Origin: Symbiodinium natans
Lineage: Eukaryota > Sar > Dinophyceae > Suessiales > Symbiodiniaceae
Reading direction: 5' to 3'
DNA length: 11,500 nt
Assembly: GCA_905221605.1 (NCBI GenBank)
Contig: CAJNDS010002683.1
Span: 296,001 to 307,500 of the forward strand
Both the position numbers and the translations under genes were made by a program. The notes under the pieces are model-generated. The model searched no databases and had not been told where the DNA came from. It was given only the letters and a program-made list of their open reading frames with translations. This document shows, piece by piece, positions 1 to 7,113 of this stretch (the stretch's first letter is position 1; each line of letters opens with the position of its first letter).

Positions 1-469
1 CCTGGACTGCACGTGATCGTCGTCCTGTGTTGTGGCTCAAAAAGGGCTGGGATGGGCTGGGAGGGATGGAGAGGAGAAGCCGTTGAGGCTTTCGGGGGAG
101 GGGGTGCTCTTGTTTCAACCCAAAAGCCCTCAAACCGAGCCCCAAATACCAGCCTGGCCCCCGATGAGGCCCTTCTCGAACTCAAGATCCCGGAGGATGC
201 CACTGACACCTCTGGTCGGTGCTCTGAGTTTGTGTTGGTTTCTCGTGGGTTCTGTTTCATAGGGCGAAACCGTGAAAATCCTAAACTTATGAGACTTCTG
301 GGGCCACAGCTCAGGAGTCAAGGGGATTGAAGATGATTGAAGGTGTAGAGGTGCAGGAATTCATTGGGGAAATTTGAGGCTTAGGGGTTCCCAAGGGTGC
401 TTGTAAGGAATTTCGTGGGCTTGGAAGGATGCAGCAAAGGTTTGCCAAGGCCTTTTAAGGTCTCAACCC
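1..469. other. No recognisable gene; left-edge non-coding stretch
   Basis: Open frames of up to 105 codons occur on the plus strand, but they overlap one another and a minus-strand frame, show no recognisable domain, and are expected in GC-rich DNA. The only pattern seen is a short G-rich telomere-like motif near 376-387 (TTAGGGG type), the first of many such tracts in the window. Confidence 0.5.
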
Positions 470-522
470 TCCTAAACCCTAAACTCAAAACCCTAAACCC
501 TAAACCCTAAACCCTAAACCCC
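470..522 (-). repeat. Interstitial telomere-like array (CCCTAAA)n
   Basis: Four perfect CCCTAAA units occupy 491-518 and are followed by CCCC. Degenerate units (CCTAAACCCT, AAACTCAAAA) extend left to about 470. Read on the minus strand this is TTTAGGG, the telomere heptamer of plants, many algae and dinoflagellates. The array is short and has ordinary sequence on both sides, so it is an interstitial tract, not a chromosome end. It is the least decayed of the many telomere-like tracts in the window. Confidence 0.9.
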
Positions 523-597
523 TCAGGCGCTTCGAGGCCGGAACAGTCCGAGTTGTTGGTGCGATGCGAGTCGATGGGCGGCCTCGCATGGCACATA

Positions 598-646
598 GCA
601 TCGCGGAGCATCGCGGAGCATCGCGGAGCATCGCGGAGCATCGCGG
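598..646 (+). repeat. 10-bp tandem repeat (GCATCGCGGA)n
   Basis: Four exact copies of GCATCGCGGA run from 598 to 637, and a fifth copy lacks the last base (638-646). A related GCGATGCGAG string lies just upstream near 561-570, in partly inverted form. The period is not a multiple of three, so the Ser/Arg/His/Ala-type repeat in overlapping frames is a by-product of the tandem. Confidence 0.9.
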
Positions 647-1182
647 TCGCGGAGCTATGGGTTTTGAGTTTAGGGGGGCCTTTTGTGGTTCCCTCACTTC
701 AGCTGGGCTTCGTCAGGGCCTCAGGGTTCGGGTTTTGGTGGCAGCTCTGGGCTTGCGAGGCCTAAAAGCCGGAGACCCACAACCTCAAACAAGCCGAATG
801 ACACCTGGAAAGCCTGAGTTTGTGAAGACCCCTGAGACCCACCACTAAGGCACCCTCCCATGGAAGCTGTTGCCAGCTCCCGCTCCCCGCCTGCAAACCG
901 GCAAATCGACCTGAAACCCTGAGAATCCTACGAAAGCGCCAACACAATTCCTGGACTGACCGCCGAATCCCTGAACCCCCCCCCCCAAAAGAACACAAGC
1001 AAAAGTCAGAAGCTGAGTGCACAGACTCCGCATCTACCTCAGTGGACGCGAAGGCCCCCGGAAACCGCCTCCTCAACCCCAAAACAGCTCCAGCCGAGAG
1101 CTCCGTATTTCGCCGGGCCAACTGATGGTGATGATGCTACCCGTGACGCACCAGGGGACCCTTCTTGATATCAGGGGCAGGT
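647..1182. other. Non-coding stretch with decayed telomere-like tracts
   Basis: G-rich telomere-like tracts lie at about 658-680 and 719-740. C-rich ones lie at about 912-930 and 967-986, the last ending in a run of 11 C (976-986). A minus-strand open frame (762-1121, 119 codons) covers much of the interval, but it lacks recognisable domains and overlaps another minus-strand frame. I see no gene that can be supported. Confidence 0.5.
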
Positions 1183-1196
1183 GGGGGGGGGGGGGG
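1183..1196 (+). repeat. Poly-G tract (14 G)
   Basis: An uninterrupted run of 14 G sits immediately before the CATCAG-type tandem array. It may be a G-quadruplex-prone or length-variable site, and the exact length may be affected by sequencing error. Confidence 0.85.
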
Positions 1197-1204
1197 AACG
1201 CCAT

Positions 1205-1500
1205 CAAGGTGAGCATCATCAGCATCAGTTGGCCTCTTGCTGGGCATCATCAACATCAGCTGGCAAGGCGCCCGGGTCATAATGGCAAGCTTCATCAGCA
1301 TCAGCTGGCCTCTTCCGGTTGTCAGGAAGCAGCTTACTGGGCATCAGCTAGCAGCTTGCTAGGAGTCCCGGGCCATGACGGCAAGCATCACCAGCATCAG
1401 GTGGCCCCTTCTGGGTGTCCGATAACCACCATCAGTGAGCATCATCAGCATTACTTGCCGATACTGGCAAGCACCTTCAGCATCAGCTGGCCCTTGCTGC
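1205..1500 (+). repeat. Decayed tandem array of ~77-96 bp units (CATCAGCATCAGCTGGC core)
   Basis: The core CATCAGCATCAGCTGGCC recurs about four times, starting near 1214, 1292, 1388 and 1475. In three copies it is preceded by GGCAAGC (1284, 1380, 1466; spacings 96 and 86). Two longer units align well over 80 bases: about 1240-1325 and 1337-1421 share CTGGGCATCA, a CCCGGG(T/C)CAT block, GGCAAGC and CATCAGCATCAG. Short inverted repeats sit between units, for example TTGCC/GGCAA around 1455-1470. A plus-strand frame of 176 codons (1017-1547, TGA-terminated, rich in HHQHQ) crosses the array. Unit length is not a constant multiple of three, so this is more likely a satellite than a coding repeat. 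Confidence 0.7.
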
Positions 1501-2227
1501 GTGTCCGCTCTAAAAAAGCGAGTATCATCATCAAAAGTACCTACTGAACGATAGCGAGGACGGTTTGGGGCGTAAGGGAGTTGGGTTATAGTAGGTTTTG
1601 AGAAGCCCTGAACCTAAAAACCCCCAAACCCCCCACTCCTTCTAAACCCCTTAAACCCCAAGAGAGGACAACCCTCCACAAGGCGCGGGCGCCAGGAAGA
1701 GCAATTCCAAGCAGGGCCTCTTTTGCATGCCCTAAAGGGTTTGGAGACGCTTTTGGGGACCCTCACCATCTCTTACCTGGAGTCTCACTGGCAGCTATGA
1801 GGCTTTAGGGATTTGGGGTCTACGGTTTAGGCTTTGCTTGGGTGATTCACGGGTAGCTGAGGTCTATGGTCTACGTCACTGTGCTTCGAACCCTCTTTCT
1901 ACCCATGAACCTCCAAGCAAACCACAAAACCTAAACCCCTAAATCCCTGAAACCGGCCGCTAAGGCTTTGGGGTGTACGGGGGTGGCTTGGGGCATTGAG
2001 GGCCCCAAGGTGTGGTCTTAGGCCCGAGAGGTTTTCATAAAACTCGGGGAAAGATCATGCCCATCGTAGTCGATGAAGCGACTGCACGCCCGACACGCCG
2101 ACCCTCTAAAACCTACCGTAAACCCAGGGGAACCCTGAAAAAAAACAAATGAAACTCTCACAGAAACATAGTCCCAAATAAGAGTCTACGAAGCCCAACT
2201 ACATCCCAGAGTAACCGAAAATTGAGA
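1501..2227. other. Non-coding interval of alternating G-rich and C-rich telomere-like tracts
   Basis: Tracts alternate in orientation: G-rich 1563-1598, C-rich 1605-1660, G-rich 1800-1835, C-rich 1925-1950, G-rich 1965-2000, C-rich 2105-2140. Each is a decayed series of TTTAGGG, TTTGGGG or TTTTGGG-type words or their complements. Open frames in this interval are short, and no protein, RNA gene or conserved motif is recognisable between the tracts. Confidence 0.55.
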
Positions 2228-2249
2228 AGGGCACCCTTTTTGGCTCAAG
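2228..2249 (+). other. Possible relic of the dinoflagellate spliced leader
   Basis: The last 12 bases, TTTTGGCTCAAG (2238-2249), exactly match the 3' end of the 22-nt dinoflagellate spliced leader as I know it. Over all 22 positions 17 agree, and the mismatches lie in the 5' half. The next bases are GGGGG, not a GT donor, so this is not an intact spliced-leader RNA gene. In dinoflagellates, reverse-transcribed and reinserted mRNAs are known to carry such relic leaders. If so, a cDNA copy would extend rightward, but no recognisable coding sequence or poly-A remnant follows. A chance match is possible. Confidence 0.35.
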
Positions 2250-2507
2250 GGGGTTTATCCAGAAACCTCACCCCTAAAACGGAGATACTTAATGGCCCAC
2301 TCTGGGTCCTAGAGTCCTCAGCCAACAAAGGCAACCCCAATGAAAATCTCCCGAGGGCCCACCTCGCCACCTGAGGTCCCGGCCAACGGGAAGCTGGGGC
2401 TCGCGGGCTGGGACATTAGGCCCCCGGAGAAGGTGCCTTTTGGGGGCGCATGGCTTTGAAGGCTTTGAAGGAGGGGTGCCAAGCCCTAACCACATATCTA
2501 TCTCTAC
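2250..2507. other. No recognisable gene downstream of the leader-like motif
   Basis: An ATG at 2292 opens only a five-codon frame. A 68-codon minus-strand frame (2289-2495) has no recognisable features. A short direct repeat, GGCTTTGAA twice, lies at about 2451-2468. The stretch holds nothing else that I can support. Confidence 0.4.
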
Positions 2508-2522
2508 ATATATATATATATA
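2508..2522. repeat. AT dinucleotide microsatellite in an AT-rich island
   Basis: A run of alternating A and T occupies 2508-2522. It lies in a distinctly AT-rich pocket (about 2490-2620) within otherwise GC-rich DNA. An AATAAA string lies at 2584-2589, but with no gene upstream and an uncertain host it cannot be called a polyadenylation signal. Confidence 0.8.
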
Positions 2523-2661
2523 AATACATTGATTTATTTATCTTTCTTGATACTGTTCTGAGACATGTAAGGCAACGGAATGCAATAAAGCACAATACAA
2601 TACGATTTTTCCCGAAAGCATCGCGAAGGGTTCTTCCGTGCGGAGCCCTCTGACCCAACAA

Positions 2662-2853
2662 CATAGACTGAAGAGCATAGAGTGAAGTGCATAGAGTCAA
2701 GTGCATAGAGTTGCATAGAGTGAAGTGCATAGAGTGAAGTGCATAGAGTGAAGTGCATAGAGTGAAGTGCATAGAGTGAAGTGCATAGAGTGAAGTGCAT
2801 AGAGTGAAGTGCATAGAGTGAAGTGCATAGAGTGAAGTGCATAGAGTGAAGTA
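2662..2853 (+). repeat. 14-bp satellite array (CATAGAGTGAAGTG)n
   Basis: Fourteen units run head to tail. The left-edge units are diverged: 2662-2675 (CATAGACTGAAGAG), 2690-2703 (GTCAA in place of GTGAA) and a 10-bp shortened unit at 2704-2713. From 2714 to 2839 nine units are identical, and the last (2840-2853) differs only in its final base. On the minus strand the unit has no stop in any frame. Since 14 is not divisible by 3, three units (42 bp) cycle through all frames, giving the same 14-residue peptide in every frame. The long minus-strand open frames here are therefore by-products. On the plus strand the unit carries TAG and TGA. Confidence 0.95.
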
Positions 2854-2944
2854 GAAGCTAATAGAAATTACGTGATTTACGTAGAATTTAGTAGACCTTC
2901 GTACCCAGTCCTAGATTTTTCAAATTAAAATTACTCTTTCTAAG

Positions 2945-3572
2945 GCGGCGGGCTGGGTTGACATCGCCAATCGGGCGTGGTCGCGGTGCTAAAACCGTCG
3001 TTTTTTTACGTTTCTTTCTGGCCGCGGACAACCCTCTGCGGGTAATCGCCGGGTCGCGGTGAAAAAACCGTCGTTTTTTTACGTTTCTCGATGTGCGCGG
3101 ACAACCCTCTGCGGGTTTCGGCGTGGTCGCGGTGCTAAAACCGTCGTTTGTTTACGCTTCTTGATTTGCGCGGACAACCCTCTGCGGGTTTCGGCGTGGT
3201 CGCGGTGCTAAAACCGTCGTTTTTTTTCGTTTCTTGATTTGCGCGGACAACCCTCTGCGGGTAATCGCCGGGTCGCGGTGCTAAAACCGTCGTTTTTTTA
3301 CGTTTCTTGATTTGCGCGGACAACCCTCTGCGGGTAATCGCCGGGTCGCGGTGCTAAAGCCGTCGTTTTTTTACGTTTCTTTCTGGCCGCGGACAACCCT
3401 CTGCGGCTAATCGCCGGGTCGCGGTGCTAAAACCGTCGTGTTTGGAACTTTTTTTCGTGGCCGCAGACAACCCTCTGCGGGTTTCGGCTTTGGCGCGGTG
3501 CCAAAACCATCGTGTTTTTGCGTTTCTTGACATGCAAACGTAACCCCTCTGCGGGTTTTCGCGTGGTCGCGG
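2945..3572 (+). repeat. 73-bp satellite array, about 8.5 units
   Basis: The anchor GACAACCCTCTGCGG recurs at 3027, 3100, 3173, 3246, 3319, 3392 and 3466, with a decayed copy near 3540. Spacings are 73, 73, 73, 73, 73, 74 and 74. Each unit continues with a GTCGCGGTGCTAAAACCGTCG block, a run of 6-8 T, and TTTCTT. Two alternative segments follow the anchor (TAATCGCCGG or TTTCGGCGTG) and two precede it (TTCTGGCCGCG or TGATTTGCGCG), so units are mosaics of subtypes. A partial unit starts at about 2945. Edge units are more diverged than central ones, the usual mark of unequal exchange. Minus-strand open frames here switch frame with every unit and are not genes. Confidence 0.95.
3461..3480. repeat. 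Hairpin at the anchor of the 73-bp unit
   Basis: In this copy CCGCAGA (3461-3467) and TCTGCGG (3474-3480) form a perfect 7-bp stem around a 6-base CAACCC loop. Two other copies read CCGCGGA, which keeps the stem as RNA through one G-U pair. Copies beginning GCGCGGA lose only the outermost pair. The hairpin therefore recurs in almost every unit of the array. Confidence 0.6.
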
Positions 3573-3585
3573 AAGTGACTATGCA

Positions 3586-3655
3586 ACCATGTAAGTGCAT
3601 GCATTTCTCCAAGTGCATACACTTCGAGTGCAAAGAGTCAACTGCATGGACTCAA
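3586..3655 (+). repeat. Decayed 14-bp satellite echo right of the 73-bp array
   Basis: The 21 bases at 3627-3647 match 2686-2706 of the 14-bp satellite at 19 of 21 positions, including the variant GTCAA found only at that array's left edge. Further GTGCAT words at about 3595-3619 keep the theme. The 73-bp array is thus flanked on both sides by related 14-bp satellite sequence. Confidence 0.65.
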
Positions 3656-4100
3656 CGCACGGCAAATCGATGCTTTCGGGCCATCCCTCTTCTCGTTTCT
3701 GTACTGACTTGCGTTTCCAGTCTCTTTTGAGAGCTGCGAAAGCCCCTTGTGCTAAAAACATCCCCGCATCACACACCCAAAGCCGGTGGAACTGTGTCAT
3801 CCATGCTTGGAATCCGCCCCACTCTGGGGTCTACAACCTCCTATAACTAAGCCCTTTGGGTCCTAAGCTGACCGTGCAAACAGGCGCCTGAAACGCTTGC
3901 TCTCAAAGCCAGATCAGTGAACTCCTGCAAAGACGACGGCCCTTGAGCTTCAAAGTTTTGAAGCGGGGTTTAGGGCTTAGGGGTGCTTCAAGTTTGCGTG
4001 CCGTGCGAAGGGGCATTTTGCAAGGAATCGTACTGCAACCACCTGCAACATGCGCCTATACGGAGAGAGCCTGGTGTACAACAACCCCCTGTTGGTTTAG
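3656..4100. other. No supported gene; two G-rich telomere-like tracts
   Basis: G-rich telomere-like tracts lie at about 3963-3984 (GGGGTTTAGGGCTTAGGGG) and 4092-4112. A plus-strand frame at about 3981-4100 is open, contains an ATG at 4050 and ends in TAG inside the second tract. Another 128-codon plus-strand frame starts from a non-ATG codon at 3943. Neither shows a recognisable domain, and they conflict with each other. Confidence 0.35.
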
Positions 4101-4684
4101 GGCTTTAGGGTTGGCTGCAGAGGTTTGCATACTAATGGAGGCTCGATGCGGTTTGAAAAACAAGTGCCCCAAGAAGAGCTTGGTACATTTGCTTTGCTTT
4201 CCAACACCGAAGCCTCGCCCAGTGCTGTCTCAGACGACCTGGGTTTGCAACGATTGCTACTTCGCCCCACGAAGACATCAAGACAAAATCCTTCTCACAA
4301 GCCATGACAGCATGGTGGGAAAAAGGTGAGTAGCCAGAACAAGGTCTTTCATGTTGCAGTTGAAGGGAAAATGGGGAGTGGCGGCTTCAGCTCTTCTCTG
4401 CATGATTTCTTCCTTTGCTGTAATTAACCCCGCAGGCGTTTCTAGAACGCTTCCCTGATCTGCAGAGTGCTTTGCGAGGTGTCCGCCCTAGTTCCAAGGC
4501 GATGGTGCAAACGCACATCCTCATCCTCGCCATGGGCAGGCACCTGCGCGGACTCGTGACATTGTGCTGCCAGTATGAAGGGACTACAGGAGCCAACTGT
4601 TTTGAGAAGTCGAGCATGAGACGAGCTCTGAGCCCTCCGATGGTCGCTGAACCTGCGCGAACACCTAAGGCCCTAAACCCCTGA
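4101..4684 (+). pseudogene. Candidate two-exon gene fragment of unknown function with an in-frame TGA
   Basis: Not recognised as any family. The segment 4101-4325 is open for 68 codons, then has a TGA at 4305-4307, then six more codons up to a good donor (AAAAG|GTGAGT). Removing 4326-4435 joins this frame in phase to a second open segment, 4436-4684 (82 codons, ending in TGA). The translation is compositionally protein-like: QVPQEELGTFALLS in the first part; LERFPDLQSALRG and a hydrophobic MVQTHILILAM in the second. The TGA could mean a decayed gene, a wrong frame choice, a recoded codon or coincidence. The first part is also open in a second frame through to the donor, but that frame meets TAG soon after the junction. 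The stop of the second part lies inside a telomere-like tract. Confidence 0.22.
4326..4435 (+). other. Candidate intron, 110 bp
   Basis: The donor is AAAAG|GTGAGT. The acceptor is a pyrimidine-rich stretch, then TGCTGTAATTAACCCCGCAG|GCG, with a plausible branch-point adenosine in TAATTAAC about 9-12 bases before the AG. TAA at 4421-4423 closes the downstream frame just inside the interval, as expected if the exon starts at 4436. Splice-site look-alikes of this quality do occur by chance. Confidence 0.25.
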
Positions 4685-4972
4685 CGCCCTGAACCCTAAA
4701 CTCCACGTAAGCCCCAAGCGCCCCAGACCGCCCCAAGCTACTCCTAAAACCCCTGACGTTTGTCAAGCTCCTCCGTCCCCACAAAAAAACCCAGAGAAGA
4801 ACAAGAAACCCATCTACGCGAAAGGAGCCAAAAGCCAGGAAATCGAGCCTCGCCATCAGGTCGCGGGATCTGAGCGGCTATGGGCACCTGCTGCAGCTTC
4901 AGGGCTTTCCTTCTAGGCTCTTCCTGAGACAGGGTTTCAGATATTCTCGGGTGCAGGGTTTGGGGCTTTAGG
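4664..4972. repeat. 309-bp segment bounded by inverted telomere-like arms
   Basis: The left arm 4664-4685 begins CCTAAGGCCCTAAACCC. The complement of the right arm 4951-4972 begins CCTAAAGCCCCAAACCC. They agree at 15 of the first 17 bases. The left flank continues as a long C-rich tract to about 4760. No target-site duplication is visible (GAACA on the left, ATCCC on the right) and no transposase is present, so a non-autonomous element is possible but unproven. Overlapping minus-strand open frames inside (4665-4983) have no recognisable domain. Confidence 0.4.
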
Positions 4973-5731
4973 ATCCCGGACACTTGAAACTTTCAGGGGC
5001 TTGTGGGCTTGTGGGGCTGTCGCGGCTGTCAGCTTCAGGGCTTCCGACGCACACTTCGGGAATCGGAGTTCGGGCTGCCGCGCCGGCGGTGCCAGCGGCG
5101 GAGGATGCGCGCCGCCGCGCGGCGATGCTTCGATCTGCCGGTCGTCCTGCGCTTACAAGCATTGCGTGGTGGGTTGGAGAGGTGTTTTGGGGGTTATGAG
5201 TTATGAGGCGCTATCTTAAAGTGGCTGTTGGGCCAGTGGGACTCCTGCATCGAGCATGTTCTTGGGACTCTGTTTACCTACCGCTTTATGGCTTGGGCCT
5301 ACCCAAGTTCGTGGTTTGGGCTAAATCCCAACTCCTTAGAACCCTTCCTGGAGGCTTATGGGGTCAGGTTCGCGCAACGTGAGCTACAGGATAACCCTCC
5401 TTAGGGCGCTTAACAGGAGTTGCACCCTTAGAAGCACTCCCAACGAGGCCACTGTCCTCCTCATCCACCGAGGCCAAAGCACACACCTGCCGTGGCTGGA
5501 TTTCTGGGGCGGATGCCTCTTCTGGGCATGCCTTTGTCTTGGGTTGAGAGAAAGTTGATGCATGTGTGGCTTTGGTGGTTCAGCCTTTCATGGAGTTCGG
5601 TCTTCAAGCATTCAAAGTCGGCAGCTCGCTGCCTGGGCGTGGTCCATCGTGTGGAGGGCCGGAGCATCGGAGATGTCAGACATTGCGCCTGGGACACGCC
5701 CAGGGGTTTTGGGCTTTTGGCTTATTATTAG
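4973..5731. other. Mostly featureless stretch with a short GC-rich patch
   Basis: The segment 5055-5150 is strongly GC- and CpG-rich. It is open in several frames at once on both strands, one reading as an Ala/Arg-rich peptide, which is usual for GC-rich DNA. Beyond G-rich words near 5185-5210 and at 5702-5725, I see no repeat, RNA gene or coding sequence that can be supported. Confidence 0.4.
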
Positions 5732-5971
5732 GGTTGGAGCAGGATTCCGGGCTTAAGGTTTGGGGTGCCCTTTGCCCTGCATCTGCACGCTATATTTCAT
5801 GTCGGGGGGATTGTCCAAGACATCGGGGTGGAGGGGCCAAAGCCGAAGGGATCGATGCCTCAAACCCTGGCTCAGGCCGCCGCTATCACTGTGCGCACTA
5901 TTTCTGCTATCCCGGCGATCTTTGCTGGCTCGGCGCGACTCCTGAAGCCGGGTATGGCAGAGAGTCCCTAA
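5732..5971 (+). CDS. Weak candidate internal exon, unknown protein
   Basis: This frame is open for 79 codons from just after a TAG at 5729-5731 to TAA at 5969-5971. AG acceptor-like sites at 5730-5731 and 5741-5742 border its start. No ATG lies in a sensible start position (the first is at 5852), so it could only be an internal or last exon. The peptide is protein-like (GGIVQDIGVEGPKPKGS, then AAAITVRTISAIPAIFAG, mildly hydrophobic), but no family is recognised. A 142-codon plus-strand frame and an 84-codon minus-strand frame overlap it. Confidence 0.15.
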   Translation, partial: GWSRIPGLRFGVPFALHLHAIFHVGGIVQDIGVEGPKPKGSMPQTLAQAAAITVRTISAIPAIFAGSARLLKPGMAESP

Positions 5972-6001
5972 GCACTTCAGCCTTTGACCTCTGAACCCTG
6001 A

Positions 6002-6022
6002 CCTCAAGCCTCAAGCCTCAAG
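6002..6022 (+). repeat. 7-bp tandem (CCTCAAG)x3
   Basis: Three exact copies of CCTCAAG follow a CCCTGAACCCTGA telomere-like tract. The period is the same as that of CCCTAAA, and the unit looks like a locally re-amplified variant of the heptamer. Confidence 0.85.
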
Positions 6023-6127
6023 CCCTACATGCCTTGCTGGAGGTGCGATAAAGAGCCCCCAGAGTGGGCGAGAGCGGACTCGTGCCGCCTCCGACGTCCT
6101 GGCATTCTGGGAGGCTCATCAAGGTCA

Positions 6128-6245
6128 GGGATTGGGGGTGTAGGGGTTTAGGGGTTTAGAGTCTGAAGTTGGGTTATAATTAAGTGCCCTTGATCAGGGT
6201 GCACGTTTGGGGGCCCGGCTCCCTGAACCCCAAACTTAAACCCTT
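6128..6245. repeat. Inverted pair of telomere-like tracts
   Basis: The left arm, about 6128-6165, contains GTAGGGGTTTAGGGGTTTAG. The right arm, about 6222-6245, is the complementary type (CCCTGAACCCCAAACTTAAA). The arms could pair as a stem around a loop of about 55 bases. A 65-codon minus-strand frame across this and the next segment has no recognisable content. Confidence 0.5.
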
Positions 6246-6309
6246 CGAAAGTGGCGCTGGCAGGACCGACACGTCGCTGAATCCGCCACCTGGGCATCAA
6301 CACTGATGG

Positions 6310-6535
6310 GGCATTAGGGGTTTTGGGCTGCGTGGGAAAAGGCATGCTGGCGCTGCAACAGAGTTTTTGCTTGTGGAAGATGTCCGGAGTCTAGAGGGCT
6401 CGTCTGCTTTGCATGAGCTGCCTAACACAAGCTCCTATCTACCCGTTCGGGTCTGAAGAAATTCAGGGGGAAAAAAAAACTCCTTGAACCCCAAACCCCA
6501 AACCCTGACATCCCTACAGCCCAAAGCCCCAGATG
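6310..6535. repeat. Second inverted pair of telomere-like tracts
   Basis: The left arm is the G-rich ATTAGGGGTTTTGGGC near 6312-6328. The right arm, about 6482-6535, is C-rich: CCCCAAACCCCAAACCCTGA followed by CCCAAAGCCCC. The right arm keeps a clean 7-bp CCCCAAA period. The enclosed sequence has no recognisable gene. Confidence 0.5.
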
Positions 6536-6617
6536 CATCCAAGGCACTGCTGGCACTCATCTGGCTTTTGCTGCGCCCCTGACCTTCCCCACAAGAAACC
6601 GACAAATCCGTTTTAGC

Positions 6618-6885
6618 ATGTTAGGGTTAGGATTCCGCGACGGTGTTTTAGGATTTCGTGTTTGGAGGGTTAAGGGCTTATGGGTATAGGAATTCTAGGA
6701 TGTAGGGCCCAGGCCCAAAAACCTTCCAGTCCCCCTCCCTGACATGCTGCGCACCACACCCGGTGAGAGCGCAAATTCCCCTGAGCACCGGGGGGGGATC
6801 CAAATACCTTTCTCTCATTACCCCAAAATACGAAGGGTATTCCAGAACAGAATCCCCCCCAAGCCACCCTAAACCCGAAAGGTCC
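6618..6885. repeat. Third inverted pair of telomere-like tracts
   Basis: The left G-rich arm, 6618-6690, contains TTAGGGTTAGG, TTTTAGG and GGGTTAAGGGC. The right C-rich element near 6865-6877 is CACCCTAAACCC. A 10-bp direct duplication, CCCGAAAGGT, follows at 6874-6893. Two minus-strand open frames (95 and 118 codons, 6670-7034) overlap in different frames and cannot both be real. Neither has a recognisable domain. Confidence 0.45.
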
Positions 6886-7113
6886 CGAAAGGTTCCAGAA
6901 TTTAGATCGACCCCCCACAATCGACCCCGACATCCATCTTGGGAGCACGTTACACATGGTAGATGAAGAGGCTGGGGTGGCAGGGTTGGTTTGGGGCGCA
7001 AGCTATTTGCTATCACGAGTATTCTCATTCTCACTCATTCTTCAGCAATAATCGTAAGAAGAATAATTCCAGTAGTAACAATCGTCGTCGTAGCGCAAGT
7101 AACGGAAGCAGGA

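Noticed and set aside
470-522. True chromosome end
   Set aside because: Only about four perfect units, with ordinary sequence on both sides for hundreds of bases.
1886-1894. tRNA B-box-like string (TCGAACC), also at 9656
   Set aside because: The rest of the B-box consensus, an A-box at the right distance and a cloverleaf are lacking.
2584-2589. AATAAA polyadenylation signal
   Set aside because: In an AT-rich pocket with no coding sequence upstream; expected by chance there.
2416-2842. Two long minus-strand open frames with MHFTLCTSLYAL-type repeats
   Set aside because: Both are readings of the 14-bp satellite in different frames; a stop-free unit not divisible by three gives this in every frame.
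2945-3572. CRISPR array (regular repeats with intervening sequence)
   Set aside because: The spacing is regular, but the sequence between anchors is itself repeated, not unique; the DNA looks eukaryotic and no cas gene is nearby.
3135-3633. Minus-strand open frames rich in KKR and PAEGC
   Set aside because: They cross the 73-bp array, where the frame changes with every unit; the peptides are translations of satellite DNA.
5055-5150. CpG-rich patch as a coding exon or promoter island
   Set aside because: Open in several frames on both strands simply from GC content; no start, splice or promoter evidence that distinguishes one.
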